Shown here in pieces: positions 34,653 through 44,334 of a stretch of 64,000 nt of DNA. The position numbers and the translations under genes are program-made. The DNA is from CAIYZT01 sp031385445 (lineage in GTDB: Bacteria > Pseudomonadota > Alphaproteobacteria > Rhodobacterales > Rhodobacteraceae). Within the stretch, counting starts at the first letter, position 1. Every line of letters starts with the position of its first letter. Location of the stretch: contig JANNBM010000023.1 in assembly GCA_031385445.1 (NCBI GenBank), positions 17,458-81,457 of the forward strand, given 5' to 3'. A model generated the notes under the pieces. That model was not told where the DNA came from. It worked only from the letters and a program-made list of their open reading frames with translations, and ran no database searches.

Positions 34653-36353
34653 TCACTTCACGCGGAACCAGTCGGCCACGTTCCACAGCTCGGTGTCCCA
34701 GGCGTTGATCACAACGCCGCCAAGCGCGTTGGAATGCGCCGAGAGCGTGCCGCGGTGCACCAGCGGGATCACGGTGAAGCTGTCTTTGGTCACCATGTCG
34801 TTCAGCGTTTTGGCAATCGCCTGCCGCTGAGCCGGGTCCGACGCCGCCGACAATTCCGCGTGTTTTGCGTCATAGGCCGGATCGCAATAGCGGTTGATGT
34901 TGTCACCCTGCCATTGGCTGTCCGGGCCGGGGATCTTGGAGCACAGATAACCGCCCATGAAGGCTTCCGGATCGGTGCCATCGAAGTTGTTGGTGAACAT
35001 TTCGATGTCGGCGTAGAATTTTTGATAGGTGTCGGGCGAACCCGCATCCCCGCCAAAGAACACGCCGGGATCGATGGCTTTAAGTTCGACATCGACGCCG
35101 ATTTCCGACCACCAATCCTTGTTCAGGGCCTGGAAGTCCTGACGGATCGGGTTGACGGTGGTTTGATAAAGGAAGTGCAGCTTGACGCCGTCCTTCTCGC
35201 GGATGCCGTCCGCGCCCACGGTCCAGCCCGCTTCTTCAAGCAAAGCCTTCGCGCCTTCGATGTCTTGGGTCAGACAAGCGGTGTTGTCGGACACAAACGC
35301 CGCCGGTGCCGGGATGACGTTGCAGGTCGGTGCGCCGCCGGCGCCATAGCCAATTTCGGCCAGGATCTGCCGGTCAATCGCCATCGACAGCGCCTGACGC
35401 ACGCGGATATCCGACAGGATCGGGTGCGGATGGGCAACGGTCGAACGCTCGCCTTCGGGCAAATCAGCCGATGGGTCGGTCAGGTTCAGTTCCAGACGCT
35501 CGACCGAGGTGCCGAAAGCCACGACAAACACACCCTTGCCAGCGGCGGCCATTGCGGCCTGGCTGTCGGGCGGAATCTGGGTGTTCCAGGCATAGTCGAA
35601 CTCGCCGGTTTCCATCACGGCGCGGGCCGAGCCTTCGGCATCGCCGCCGCCTTTGATCACAGCCGTCGCAAACGCGGGCTTGGCCGCATCGCGGTAGTTG
35701 GCGTTGGCGGCCATCGACACGGTGTCATTGACGGTAAAGCCGGTGACGGTAAAAGGACCAGTTCCAATCGGCATGCTGTTTTGATCGGTACAGGTCGGAG
35801 CCGCCGCGCCGGAGCAGGCGGCGAACTGTGCCTTTTGGATCAAAGGCGAGGTGTTGCCGACAAAAGCCGTGAAGGGATTCGGCTTGGGCGCGTTGAACGT
35901 GACCTTGATGGTCGAGGCGTCGACCGCTTCAACCGAAGTCACGCCGTCGAATTTCGACAGCTGGGCGCAGCCGCCGGCCGGGTCCATGCAATAGGCCGCG
36001 GTAAACACCGCGTCATCGGCCGTCACCGCGGTGCCATCGGACCACAGCAGGCCCGGGATCAGCTTCCAGGTGATCGAGGTCAGATCAGCCGAGATGCCGC
36101 CATTTTCCACGGTCGGGATTTCGGTCACCAGTCTGGGCACCAGAACGCCCTTGTCATCAAAACCGGCCAGCGGTTCGATTACCATCGAGGCGGCGATAAT
36201 GTCTTTGGTGCCGGCCGACAGATAGGGGTTCATGATGGAGACGGCTTGCGGGAAGGTCAGTTTGACCTCGCCGTCGGTGCCGCGCTCTGCAAAGGCGGCA
36301 GGCGCCATTGCAAAGACGCAAGCGGCCCCGAGTAGGGCAGATTTCAGTTTCAT
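34653..36353 (-). CDS. Peptide-binding periplasmic protein of the ABC importer
   Basis: A 566-residue family 5 solute-binding protein with a clear signal peptide (cut after AAFA, about residue 22). Family features: IEPLAGFDDKGVLVPRLVTEIP, ITWKLIPGLLWSDGTAVTADD and VRQALSMAIDRQIL. It would capture peptides or opine-like compounds in the periplasm. Four cysteines (CMDPAGGC, CSGAAAPTC) might form disulfides. Its ATG overlaps the stop of the DppF-type gene. Confidence 0.9.
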   Translation of the reverse strand: MKLKSALLGAACVFAMAPAAFAERGTDGEVKLTFPQAVSIMNPYLSAGTKDIIAASMVIEPLAGFDDKGVLVPRLVTEIPTVENGGISADLTSITWKLIPGLLWSDGTAVTADDAVFTAAYCMDPAGGCAQLSKFDGVTSVEAVDASTIKVTFNAPKPNPFTAFVGNTSPLIQKAQFAACSGAAAPTCTDQNSMPIGTGPFTVTGFTVNDTVSMAANANYRDAAKPAFATAVIKGGGDAEGSARAVMETGEFDYAWNTQIPPDSQAAMAAAGKGVFVVAFGTSVERLELNLTDPSADLPEGERSTVAHPHPILSDIRVRQALSMAIDRQILAEIGYGAGGAPTCNVIPAPAAFVSDNTACLTQDIEGAKALLEEAGWTVGADGIREKDGVKLHFLYQTTVNPIRQDFQALNKDWWSEIGVDVELKAIDPGVFFGGDAGSPDTYQKFYADIEMFTNNFDGTDPEAFMGGYLCSKIPGPDSQWQGDNINRYCDPAYDAKHAELSAASDPAQRQAIAKTLNDMVTKDSFTVIPLVHRGTLSAHSNALGGVVINAWDTELWNVADWFRVK

Positions 36354-37408
36354 TGTGTCACTCCATGTTGAAGGTGCTCGTTGGCCCCAGAACCTCCGGT
36401 TGATCCGGCGGCAGAATTTGACGTGTCGAACAGGTGGCAGGCAACATGGCGGCCCGGCATCACCTCGTTCAGGATGGGTTTTTCGCTGAGGCAGCGCGCA
36501 AACACTTTTGGGCAGCGCGTGCAGAAATTGCAGCCCTTGGGCGGATTGGCCGGAGAGGGCAGATCGCCCTTCAGCAGGATGCGGGTGCGCGTCTTGGCGC
36601 GGTCAGGATCAGGTTCGTTGACCGCCGACAAAAGCGCCTCGGCATAGGGATGCAAAGGCTGGGCATACAGCGCATCGCGCGGGGAAAGTTCAACGATCCG
36701 GCCCAGATACATCACCGCGACCCGGTCCGCGATGTGGCGCACCATCGACAGATCATGGCTGATGAACAGATAGGTCAGGCCAAGCTGGTCCTGCAGGTCT
36801 TCCAGAAGGTTGACCACCTGCGCCTGAATGGACACATCGAGCGCGGCAATCGGCTCGTCGCAGACGATGAATTTGGGGTTCAGCGCCAAAGCCCGCGCGA
36901 TGCCGATGCGCTGGCGCTGGCCGCCGGAAAACTCATGCGGAAAGCGGTTGGCAAAGCGGCGGTTCAGCCCGACCTGATCCATCAGCTCATAGACCCTGTT
37001 CTGACGGTCTTGCGGGTTCAGTTTGGTATGCTCGGACAAAGGCTCGCCGATGATCGCGGACAGCGACATCCTTGGGTTCAGGCTGGCTTGGGGGTCTTGA
37101 AACACCATCTGCATCGTCGGCCGCTTCAGCCGCAGCGCTTCGGGCGAGAGTTTGGCAATGTCTTCGCCGTCGATGATAACGCGCCCCGCCGTCGGCTCGT
37201 AAAGCCGCAGCAAAGCGCGGCCGACGGTCGATTTTCCGCAGCCCGATTCGCCCACAAGACCCAGCGTTTCGCCGGGCATGATGTGAAAGCTGACATCGTC
37301 CACAGCCTTCACATCACCAGTGTGCCGCCGCAAAAGGCCAGAGTGCACCGGGAAATACATCTTCAAGCCGGCAACCTGCACCAAGGGCGTCACGGATGTA
37401 TCACGCAT
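36350..37408 (-). CDS. Peptide ABC transporter ATPase, DppF/OppF type
   Basis: A 352-residue ATPase. Walker A GESGCGKST is near 54-62, the Q-loop is in MVFQDPQASLNPRM, the signature is FSGGQRQRIGIARAL and Walker B FIVCDEPIAALD. The C-terminal CNFCTRCPKVFARC motif is the typical OppF/DppF cysteine cluster, which can bind an iron-sulfur cluster in some homologues. I start at ATG 37408, overlapping the DppD stop by eight bases; the longer frame to 37528 lies inside DppD. Confidence 0.9.
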   Translation of the reverse strand: MRDTSVTPLVQVAGLKMYFPVHSGLLRRHTGDVKAVDDVSFHIMPGETLGLVGESGCGKSTVGRALLRLYEPTAGRVIIDGEDIAKLSPEALRLKRPTMQMVFQDPQASLNPRMSLSAIIGEPLSEHTKLNPQDRQNRVYELMDQVGLNRRFANRFPHEFSGGQRQRIGIARALALNPKFIVCDEPIAALDVSIQAQVVNLLEDLQDQLGLTYLFISHDLSMVRHIADRVAVMYLGRIVELSPRDALYAQPLHPYAEALLSAVNEPDPDRAKTRTRILLKGDLPSPANPPKGCNFCTRCPKVFARCLSEKPILNEVMPGRHVACHLFDTSNSAAGSTGGSGANEHLQHGVTQ

Positions 37409-38429
37409 GGCCCGCCTCCGGTCTTGGCGGGGCTGTCCAATGACAGGCGACATCATGCCCTTGGTCAAGCGGCGCGTGATCAAGGGCGCGGCGGGCTGGA
37501 TTTTGCGCGTCGCAGGCGGCAAAGGCATAGAAGCAGCGCGCGCGAAACGGGCAGGCGGTGGGGGCTGCGGTCATGATCGGCGGTTGGCCTTCAATCACCG
37601 AAAGCCGCGCCTCGCGCGCGCCGGAAATCTTTGGAATCGTGCCCAAAAGCGCCCTTGTATAGGGGTGTTGGGGATTTTGGAACAAATCGCGCACCGGGGC
37701 ATGTTCCACAACCTGGCCGCCGTACATCACCATAACCCGGTCCGCGATGCCCGCGATCACCCCCAGATCATGGGTGATCCAGATGATCGCCATGCCCAGT
37801 TTCTGGCGCAACTCTTTCATCAGCTCCAGAATTTGCGCCTGAATGGTCACGTCCAGCGCTGTCGTCGGCTCGTCCGCGATCAGAACGTCCGGGTTGCAGG
37901 CAAGCGCGATTGCGATCATCACCCGCTGCCGCATGCCGCCCGAAAACTGATGCGGATAGGACTTCGCCCGCTTGGCTGCATCCGGAATTCCGACCAGTTC
38001 CAGCAGTTCCACCACCCGGGCGCGGGCCTGCGGCTTGGTCATGCCAAGGTGCCGGATCAGGGGCTCCATGATCTGGTTTTCCACAGTGAAAACCGGGTTA
38101 AGGCTGGTCATCGGATCTTGAAACACAAAACCGATCTTGGCGCCGCGCACATCCGCAAGGTCCTGAGCCGAAATTTTCAGAATATCGCGGCTGCCAAGCA
38201 GCACTTCGCCGCCCCGGATTTGGGCCGGCGGGGAGGGCAAAAGCCCGACCAAAGACATCATGGTCACGGATTTGCCAGAGCCGCTTTCCCCTACGACACC
38301 CAAAACTTCCCCGCGCATCAGCGAGAAGCTGACCGAGTTGACAGCATGAATCTCGCCCTGACGGGTTTGAAAAACTGTCGTGAGGCCCCGTACGTCAAGT
38401 ACGGGCGCCGCCCCTTCGGCCATAGACAT
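37401..38429 (-). CDS. Peptide ABC transporter ATPase, DppD/OppD type
   Basis: A 342-residue ATPase: Walker A GESGSGKS near 53-60, MTSLNPVFTVENQI, signature FSGGMRQRVMIAIAL, Walker B VLIADEPTTALD, and a C-terminal cysteine motif (CPFRARCFYAFAACD). First gene of a six-gene unit ATPase, ATPase, binding protein, permease, permease, asparaginase. The operon promoter should lie in 38430-38710, an A/T-richer region shared with the divergent Hsp70-like gene in which I see no ORF of note. ATG 38423 is an alternative start. Confidence 0.9.
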   Translation of the reverse strand: MSMAEGAAPVLDVRGLTTVFQTRQGEIHAVNSVSFSLMRGEVLGVVGESGSGKSVTMMSLVGLLPSPPAQIRGGEVLLGSRDILKISAQDLADVRGAKIGFVFQDPMTSLNPVFTVENQIMEPLIRHLGMTKPQARARVVELLELVGIPDAAKRAKSYPHQFSGGMRQRVMIAIALACNPDVLIADEPTTALDVTIQAQILELMKELRQKLGMAIIWITHDLGVIAGIADRVMVMYGGQVVEHAPVRDLFQNPQHPYTRALLGTIPKISGAREARLSVIEGQPPIMTAAPTACPFRARCFYAFAACDAQNPARRALDHAPLDQGHDVACHWTAPPRPEAGHA

Positions 38430-38710
38430 CTCCCCATAGTCTTGTTTTTATTGTTTTATTGAAAGATCGGGCTGCATGGTCCCGTCACTCTTGGGGTGAG
38501 TGTTTCTTATTTCCCCAATCGGTACAATCCAGAATCTTTTCGGCTGGCCGGGTATTTTTCAATCATACTGCATGAAAGACCAAACAAATCGACCGTGGCC
38601 GGGCTTGGGGGGCTTCTGGCCGGGCCATCCCGTGGGATTTGACCGCGTCAAAGCGGCCTTTACATCCCCCAATCCCCTGCGATAACCCCGCAGCTTTGGA
38701 GGTGACGGAC

Positions 38711-39964
38711 ATGGCTGATCTGTACTGCGGGATCGACTTTGGCACGTCCAATTCAACCGTCGCCCTGGCGGATCGCAGCAAAGCCTGGCTGATGCCGCTT
38801 GAAGGCGCGGAGGTGACATTGCCCTCGGCGGTGTTCTGGTCCGCGGACGGTGGGCAGCCGACCTTTGGCCGCGCCGCAATCGCGGAGTATGTCGACGGCA
38901 ACGACGGCCGCCTCATGCGCGCCCTGAAATCGACCCTCAGCTCCAGCCTGATTGACGAGCGCACGGCGGTTGGCACCCGCTCTGTGTCGTTCAAGGCGGT
39001 GCTGACCGCGTTTTTCCGTCAGATGACCGTGCTTTTAACTCAGCATGCCGGGCCGCAAACCAAGGTCATCCTGGGCAGGCCGGTTCATTTTGTCGATGGC
39101 GACGCGGCGGCGGATGCGCGCGCGCAGGCGGCCCTGGAGGGCATCGCGCGCAGTTTGGGGTTTGGCGAGGTGGGGTTTCAATATGAACCCATCGCGGCGG
39201 CGCTGCATTATGAACAGTCGGTGACGGGCGAAGAGTTGGTTTTGATCGTCGATATCGGCGGCGGTACGTCTGACTTTTCGGTGGTCCGCGTGTCGCCGGA
39301 ACGGGCGCGGGCGGCGGAGCGGGCGGGCGATATCCTTGCCAACGACGGCATCCGGGTTGGCGGCACCGATTTTGACCGCCTGCTCAGCCTTGCCGAGGTG
39401 CTGCCCTCCTTGGGCTATCTTGCACCGACGAATGGCGGTCTTGGCACCATGCCCCGGCACTATTATCTGGATCTGGCCAGCTGGCACCGGATCAACTTTC
39501 TTTATACACATCGCGTCGCTTCTGACCTGAAGGCGCTGCGATTGCAGGCGGTTCGGCCAGAGCTGATCGAGCGGATGATCAAGGTCGTCGCGGGGCGGGG
39601 CGGCCATGCGTTGGCGATGGCGGTCGAGGCGGGAAAGATCGAGTTGTCCAGCGCGGATGCGACGCGGCTTTCGCTTTCGGGGCTGACGGGCGGGCCCAAT
39701 CCGATGGTGCGGCGCGCGGGGTTTGAAGCGGCGGTTGAGCAACCTTTGGCGCGGATCGCGGCGACGGTGACGGCGGTTCTGGCGCAGGCGGGGGTTGCGC
39801 CGGATCAGATCGGAACCGTCTTCATGACCGGGGGTTCGTCGGGACTGCCGGTGATGCAAACCCTGATCCGGGGCCTGTTGCCGCAGGCGCGGCACGCGGC
39901 AGGCGACATGCTCGGCTCGGTCGGGACCGGCCTTGCGCTGGACGCGCGGCGGCGGTTTGGCTGA
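38711..39964 (+). CDS. Hsp70-like chaperone, YegD type
   Basis: A 417-residue protein with the actin/Hsp70 ATPase fold: phosphate 1 motif CGIDFGTSNSTVAL (about 6-19), phosphate 2 LIVDIGGGTSDFSVV near 180, QYEPIAAALHYE in the connecting region, and TVFMTGGSSGLPVM near 380. It lacks the substrate-binding domain of DnaK, as in YegD. The role of these proteins is not well known. ATG 38711 is preferred over 38639 because MADLYCGIDFG is the family start. Confidence 0.88.
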   Translation: MADLYCGIDFGTSNSTVALADRSKAWLMPLEGAEVTLPSAVFWSADGGQPTFGRAAIAEYVDGNDGRLMRALKSTLSSSLIDERTAVGTRSVSFKAVLTAFFRQMTVLLTQHAGPQTKVILGRPVHFVDGDAAADARAQAALEGIARSLGFGEVGFQYEPIAAALHYEQSVTGEELVLIVDIGGGTSDFSVVRVSPERARAAERAGDILANDGIRVGGTDFDRLLSLAEVLPSLGYLAPTNGGLGTMPRHYYLDLASWHRINFLYTHRVASDLKALRLQAVRPELIERMIKVVAGRGGHALAMAVEAGKIELSSADATRLSLSGLTGGPNPMVRRAGFEAAVEQPLARIAATVTAVLAQAGVAPDQIGTVFMTGGSSGLPVMQTLIRGLLPQARHAAGDMLGSVGTGLALDARRRFG

Positions 39965-40033
39965 CGGGTGGTCAAACGATCAGGGCTTGCGGGGGCATTT
40001 GGTTTGGCTCACTCTGACCCAAGGGAGACACCC

Positions 40034-41215
40034 ATGCCAATCAAGAACCGCTTTGCAGAGCTGCTGCCTGAAATCTCTGGCTGGCGGCACGATTTTCACC
40101 AACATCCAGAACTGATGTATGATGTTCATCGCACGGCGGCGCGGGCGGCGGAACTTTGCCGCGAATTTGGGTGTGACGAGGTGGTGACGGGAATCGGCAG
40201 GACCGGGTTTGTGGCGCTGATCCGGGGCAGATCGAACACTTCGGGCCGGGTGATCGGCCTGCGCGCGGATATGGACGCGCTGCCGATCCACGAGATCACC
40301 GGGGCAAGCTATGCCTCCAAAACGCCGGGCAAGATGCACGCGTGCGGGCATGACGGGCACACCGCGATCTTGCTGGGCGCAGCCAAATATCTGGCGGAAA
40401 CCCGCGCCTTTGACGGCACCGTCGCGCTGATTTTTCAACCCGCCGAAGAGGGCGGGGCGGGCGGGCGCGCGATGGTCGAAGACGGCATGATGGACCGCTT
40501 TGGGATCAACGAGGTCTACGGTTTGCATAACGCGCCGGGCATGCCGGTGGGACAGTTCGCCCTGTGCCCCGGCCCGTTGATGGCCTCAGCCGATGAATTT
40601 TTGATCACGGTTACCGGCAAGGGCGGCCATGCCGCCGAGCCGCACCGCGCGGTGGATACCACGCTGATCGCTTGCCATATTGTCGTTGCGATGCAGTCAG
40701 TTACCTCGCGCAATATTGACCCGCTGGACAGTGTTGTGGTGACGGTCGGCACGTTCAAAACCGACAGCAACGCGTCCAACGTCATCGCCAACAAGGTTGT
40801 CATGGAGGGGACGGTGCGCACGCTGGACGACGGCGCGCGCGCGCTTGCCGAGGGGCGCGTCAAAGCGATTGCGGCGCTGACCGCCGAGGCCTTTGGCGCG
40901 ATGGCCGAGGTGGACTATCGCCGCGGCTATCCGGTGACGGTGAACACGGCGGCGGAGGCGGAATTTGCCTCGGTCGCGGCGGAAACAGTGGCGGGGCGCG
41001 TGGAGCGTAACCTCAAACCCATCATGCCCGCCGAGGATTTCTCGTTCATGCTGCAGGCCCGGCCCGGCGCCTATATCTTTCTTGGCAACGGGGACAGCGC
41101 GCAGTGCCATCACCCCGCCTATGATTTTAACGATGAGGCAATCCCGGCGGGATGCAGCTACTTCGTCACTTTGGTTGAACAGCGCCTGCCCCTCGGCGCG
41201 CGAAAGGATATCTGA
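40034..41215 (+). CDS. M20-family amidohydrolase (hippurate/N-acyl amino acid hydrolase type), copy 1
   Basis: A 393-residue metallopeptidase-like enzyme that would remove acyl groups from amino acids. Metal ligands are seen in HACGHDGHTAILLG (near 100), PAEEGGAGGRAMV, and the late His in CHHPAYDFNDEAI. The lid domain is at about 185-300. It is very close to the next gene along its whole length, from PIKNRFAELLPEISGWRHDFHQ on. The stop overlaps the next start (TGATG). Confidence 0.88.
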   Translation: MPIKNRFAELLPEISGWRHDFHQHPELMYDVHRTAARAAELCREFGCDEVVTGIGRTGFVALIRGRSNTSGRVIGLRADMDALPIHEITGASYASKTPGKMHACGHDGHTAILLGAAKYLAETRAFDGTVALIFQPAEEGGAGGRAMVEDGMMDRFGINEVYGLHNAPGMPVGQFALCPGPLMASADEFLITVTGKGGHAAEPHRAVDTTLIACHIVVAMQSVTSRNIDPLDSVVVTVGTFKTDSNASNVIANKVVMEGTVRTLDDGARALAEGRVKAIAALTAEAFGAMAEVDYRRGYPVTVNTAAEAEFASVAAETVAGRVERNLKPIMPAEDFSFMLQARPGAYIFLGNGDSAQCHHPAYDFNDEAIPAGCSYFVTLVEQRLPLGARKDI

Positions 41216-42381
41216 TGCCCGTCAAGAACCGCTTTGCCGAAATGCTGCCCGAGATCACCGCCTGGCGCCGCGATTTTCACGAGCATCCCGAACTGTTGTT
41301 CGAGGTGCACCGCACCGCCGCGCGCGTGGCCGATCTGTGCCGTGAATTTGGCTGTGACGAGGTGACACCGGGCATTGGCCGCACCGGTGTTGTTGCGGTG
41401 ATCAAGGGCAAGACCAACACCTCGGGCCGGGTGATCGGGCTGCGCGCCGATATGGACGCGCTGCCGATCCATGAACAGACGGGCGTTGATTACGCGTCCA
41501 AAACCAAGGGCGCGATGCACGCCTGCGGGCATGACGGCCACACGGCGATGCTGCTGGGTGCGGCGAAATATCTGGCCGAGACGCGCAATTTTGATGGCAC
41601 GGCGGTTTTGATTTTTCAGCCCGCCGAAGAAGGTGGCGGCGGCGGGCGCGAGATGGTGGCCGACGGCATGATGGACCGCTGGGGCATTCAAGAGGTCTAT
41701 GGCATGCACAATATGCCCGGCATTCCGATCGGCCATTTCGCGATCCGTCCCGGCGCGATGATGGCCGCTGCCGATACGATCGACATCATCGTGACGGGCA
41801 AAGGCGGCCATGCAGCCAAGCCGCACGACTGCATCGATACCACCGTTGTGGCCGCCCATATCATCGTGGCGCTGCAAACCATCGCCTCGCGCGGCGTTGA
41901 TCCGATGAAGCAGATCGTGGTTTCGGTCTGTGTGGTGGAAACCGATTCCACCGCTCATAACGTGATCCCGCAAGTGGTCAAGCTGAAGGGGACCGTGCGC
42001 ACGATGGACTTTGACGTTCAGGATTTTGCCGAACGCCGGATCCACGAGATTGCCGAGGGCACGGCAAAAGCGCTTGGGGCGCAGGCAGAGGTCCGGTATC
42101 AGCGCGGTTATCCCGTTACCGTGAACGCCGAGGAAAACACCAAATTCGCCGCTGAGGTCGCGCATCAGGTTTCGGGGCAGATCGATACCAACACTGCGCC
42201 GCTGATGGGGGCCGAGGATTTTTCCTATATGCTGCTGGAACGTCCGGGCGCCTATATTTTCATGGGGAACGGGCCGACGGCGATGGTGCATCACCCGGCC
42301 TATAACTTTGATGATGCGGCCATTCCTTTTGGCTCCAGCTGGTACGCCGGCATGGCCGAAGCGCGAATGCCCGCCGCCTGA
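41215..42381 (+). CDS. M20-family amidohydrolase, copy 2
   Basis: A 388-residue paralogue of the upstream gene, with HACGHDGHTAMLLGAAKYLAE, PAEEGGGGGREMV, KGGHAAKPHDCIDT and VHHPAYNFDDAAIPFG. The metal and catalytic residues are retained in both copies. Differences concentrate in the lid and the entry loops, for example KPHDCIDTTVV against EPHRAVDTTLI, suggesting altered substrate choice after tandem duplication. Substrate unknown. Confidence 0.88.
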   Translation: MPVKNRFAEMLPEITAWRRDFHEHPELLFEVHRTAARVADLCREFGCDEVTPGIGRTGVVAVIKGKTNTSGRVIGLRADMDALPIHEQTGVDYASKTKGAMHACGHDGHTAMLLGAAKYLAETRNFDGTAVLIFQPAEEGGGGGREMVADGMMDRWGIQEVYGMHNMPGIPIGHFAIRPGAMMAAADTIDIIVTGKGGHAAKPHDCIDTTVVAAHIIVALQTIASRGVDPMKQIVVSVCVVETDSTAHNVIPQVVKLKGTVRTMDFDVQDFAERRIHEIAEGTAKALGAQAEVRYQRGYPVTVNAEENTKFAAEVAHQVSGQIDTNTAPLMGAEDFSYMLLERPGAYIFMGNGPTAMVHHPAYNFDDAAIPFGSSWYAGMAEARMPAA

Positions 42382-42480
42382 GGCGGCAAGGCGGATCAAG
42401 CGAAAAATTGCTGCGGGCCTTTGGCCAATCGCACTTTTGCACGCGCGTTCGGCCCGCTGCTTGTGATCGCTTGTCATAAA

Positions 42481-42498
42481 CCTGCCATATATGGTAGG
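42481..42498. repeat. Palindrome upstream of the LysM gene
   Basis: CCTGCCATATATGGTAGG is symmetric apart from one G:T pair, with a perfect ten-base core CCATATATGG. It lies between the end of the M20 genes and the LysM gene, and would overlap the ribosome site of the alternative start at 42508. A possible operator. Confidence 0.4.
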
Positions 42499-42564
42499 CT
42501 TGCGCATATGTCTTTGGCCCGGAAAACCGTCGGCCAATGCCCCAATGCCTTTGAAAGTAAGAAA

Positions 42565-43173
42565 ATGGTTCGCATCGCGCTCGCCTATCTTGGGATCGCC
42601 GTCATGGGCATTTTCGTGGTGACGGGCTTGCCGTTCGGGATCTGGCAGGGCCAGCCGGACCAAGGCACCAGCGCCGGGGGTTCTGATCGGATTTCCGAAA
42701 CGGACCCTGCCGCGCTTGATGTTTCAAAGACCACGGGTGAGGTATCTCTGGAAGTCTTGGTGTCCAGCGCGCTCGCGGCCGGTCAGACGCCGGCGCAGAT
42801 TGATCAGTTAATCAACGATGCGGTCAGTCAGGGTTCTGTGCGCGTGCCTGCGATGTTGGTGACGACCGAGGGGCGGGTCGATACGAAGGTTTTGTTGGCC
42901 AGCCTTGCGGCCCTGAGCGAAGTTGCCACGAAAGAAGAGGGCGATACGGCCGCCGATGACAGCTTTGTGACGGCGGAAACCGCGATCCTTGACATTCAGG
43001 ACATGACTTACCTTGTGCAGACGGGCGACAGCCTTGGGTCTTTGGCTTTGAAGTTTTATGGAAACTCCGAGCTTTTCAAACCGATCTTCGAGGCGAACCG
43101 CACAGTGCTTTTGACACCCTCCAGCATCCGTGCCGGGCAAGAGCTTGTCATTCCTGCGCGCTCCAAGCTGTAG
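42565..43173 (+). CDS. LysM-domain membrane protein
   Basis: From ATG 42565 this is a 202-residue protein with an N-terminal hydrophobic anchor (VRIALAYLGIAVMGIFVVTGL), a Ser/Thr/Asp-rich spacer with EVLVSSALAAGQTPAQIDQLI, and a C-terminal LysM domain (about 150-198: TYLVQTGDSLGSLALKFYG to IRAGQELVIPA) that would bind peptidoglycan. ATG 42508 would add 19 residues. No catalytic domain is present, so it may be a wall-binding or sensor protein. Confidence 0.8.
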   Translation: MVRIALAYLGIAVMGIFVVTGLPFGIWQGQPDQGTSAGGSDRISETDPAALDVSKTTGEVSLEVLVSSALAAGQTPAQIDQLINDAVSQGSVRVPAMLVTTEGRVDTKVLLASLAALSEVATKEEGDTAADDSFVTAETAILDIQDMTYLVQTGDSLGSLALKFYGNSELFKPIFEANRTVLLTPSSIRAGQELVIPARSKL

Positions 43174-43248
43174 ATACCGCAGCGCAGGGGTCCGATTGGC
43201 GGATTACGGCAGGCGCGGCTTGGCGCCGCCGCGGCCAGTTTAACGGCT

Positions 43249-44253
43249 TTAACCGCCGGTATGGCTCATCGGACGGCTCATTTGCCCGGCGACCTTCTGG
43301 CGTGAATAGTCGAAATCATGCCCCTTCGGCTTTAGCGCAATCGCCCGCCGGATCGCCTCTTCGACGGGGGCATCCTGGGCGCTGGCCCGCAAAGGCGCGC
43401 GCAGATCGGCCTGATCTTCTTGTCCAAGACACATGTACAACTCGCCGGTGCAGGTCAGCCGCACGCGGTTGCAGCTTTCGCAAAAGTTGTGTGACAGCGG
43501 CGTGATGAAACCGATCTTCTGCCCCGTCTCTTCGATCTGCACATACCGCGCCGGGCCGCCCGTACGCAGTGGCAAATCGCGCAGGGCAAAGCGTTCGGCC
43601 AGACGGGCGCGCAGATCCTTCAGCGACCAGTATTGCCCCAAACGATAGGTTTCCTCCATATCGCCCATCGGCATGACCTCGATAAAGGTCAGATCGTGAT
43701 CCTCGGCCGCGCACCATGCCAGAAGGTCAAACAACTCTGCCTCGTTGAAGCCTTTCAGCGCGACGGTGTTGATTTTCACGCGCATCCCGGCGGCTTTTGC
43801 GGCCCTGATCCCGTCCAGCACCTGCGGCAAACGGCCCCAGCGGGTGATCTGGGTAAACTTGGCAGCGTCCAGCGTATCAAGCGAAACATTGATCCGTTTC
43901 ACCCCGCAGTCGGCCAACTCTTGCGCATATTTCGCGAGTTGCGAGCCATTCGTGGTCAGCGTCAGTTCCTGCAACGCGCCAGAGCTGAGGTGCCGCGACA
44001 TCGCGCGGAAATAGCTCATGATCCCCTTGCGCACCAAAGGCTCGCCGCCCGTCACCCGCAGCTTTTTGACGCCAAGCCGGATGAAAGCCGAAGACAGCCG
44101 GTCCAGCTCTTCAAGCGTCAACAGCTCTGCTTTGGGCAGAAACTGCATGTGTTCGGTCATGCAATAGGTGCAGCGAAAATCGCAGCGGTCAGTCACGGAC
44201 AGCCGCAAATAGGTGATCGGGCGCAGGTAGGGGTCTATCAAAGGTGCCATCAT
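43249..44253 (-). CDS. moaA: GTP 3',8-cyclase MoaA (molybdenum cofactor)
   Basis: A 334-residue radical SAM enzyme for the first step of molybdopterin synthesis. The radical SAM cluster motif is CDFRCTYC near 24-31, and the C-terminal cluster is in FCESCNRVRLTCTGELYMC. It ends in HTGG; the C-terminal double glycine is needed for activity in known MoaA proteins. Divergent from a lipoprotein gene. No other moa genes are adjacent. Confidence 0.95.
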   Translation of the reverse strand: MMAPLIDPYLRPITYLRLSVTDRCDFRCTYCMTEHMQFLPKAELLTLEELDRLSSAFIRLGVKKLRVTGGEPLVRKGIMSYFRAMSRHLSSGALQELTLTTNGSQLAKYAQELADCGVKRINVSLDTLDAAKFTQITRWGRLPQVLDGIRAAKAAGMRVKINTVALKGFNEAELFDLLAWCAAEDHDLTFIEVMPMGDMEETYRLGQYWSLKDLRARLAERFALRDLPLRTGGPARYVQIEETGQKIGFITPLSHNFCESCNRVRLTCTGELYMCLGQEDQADLRAPLRASAQDAPVEEAIRRAIALKPKGHDFDYSRQKVAGQMSRPMSHTGG

Positions 44254-44334
44254 GCAAGCCTAGGCGCGCTGAGTTTGGCAGACAAGAGCGAAAGGCGGTT
44301 GCATGGGGCAGGGCGGCGGGCTTATCCTTCACTT

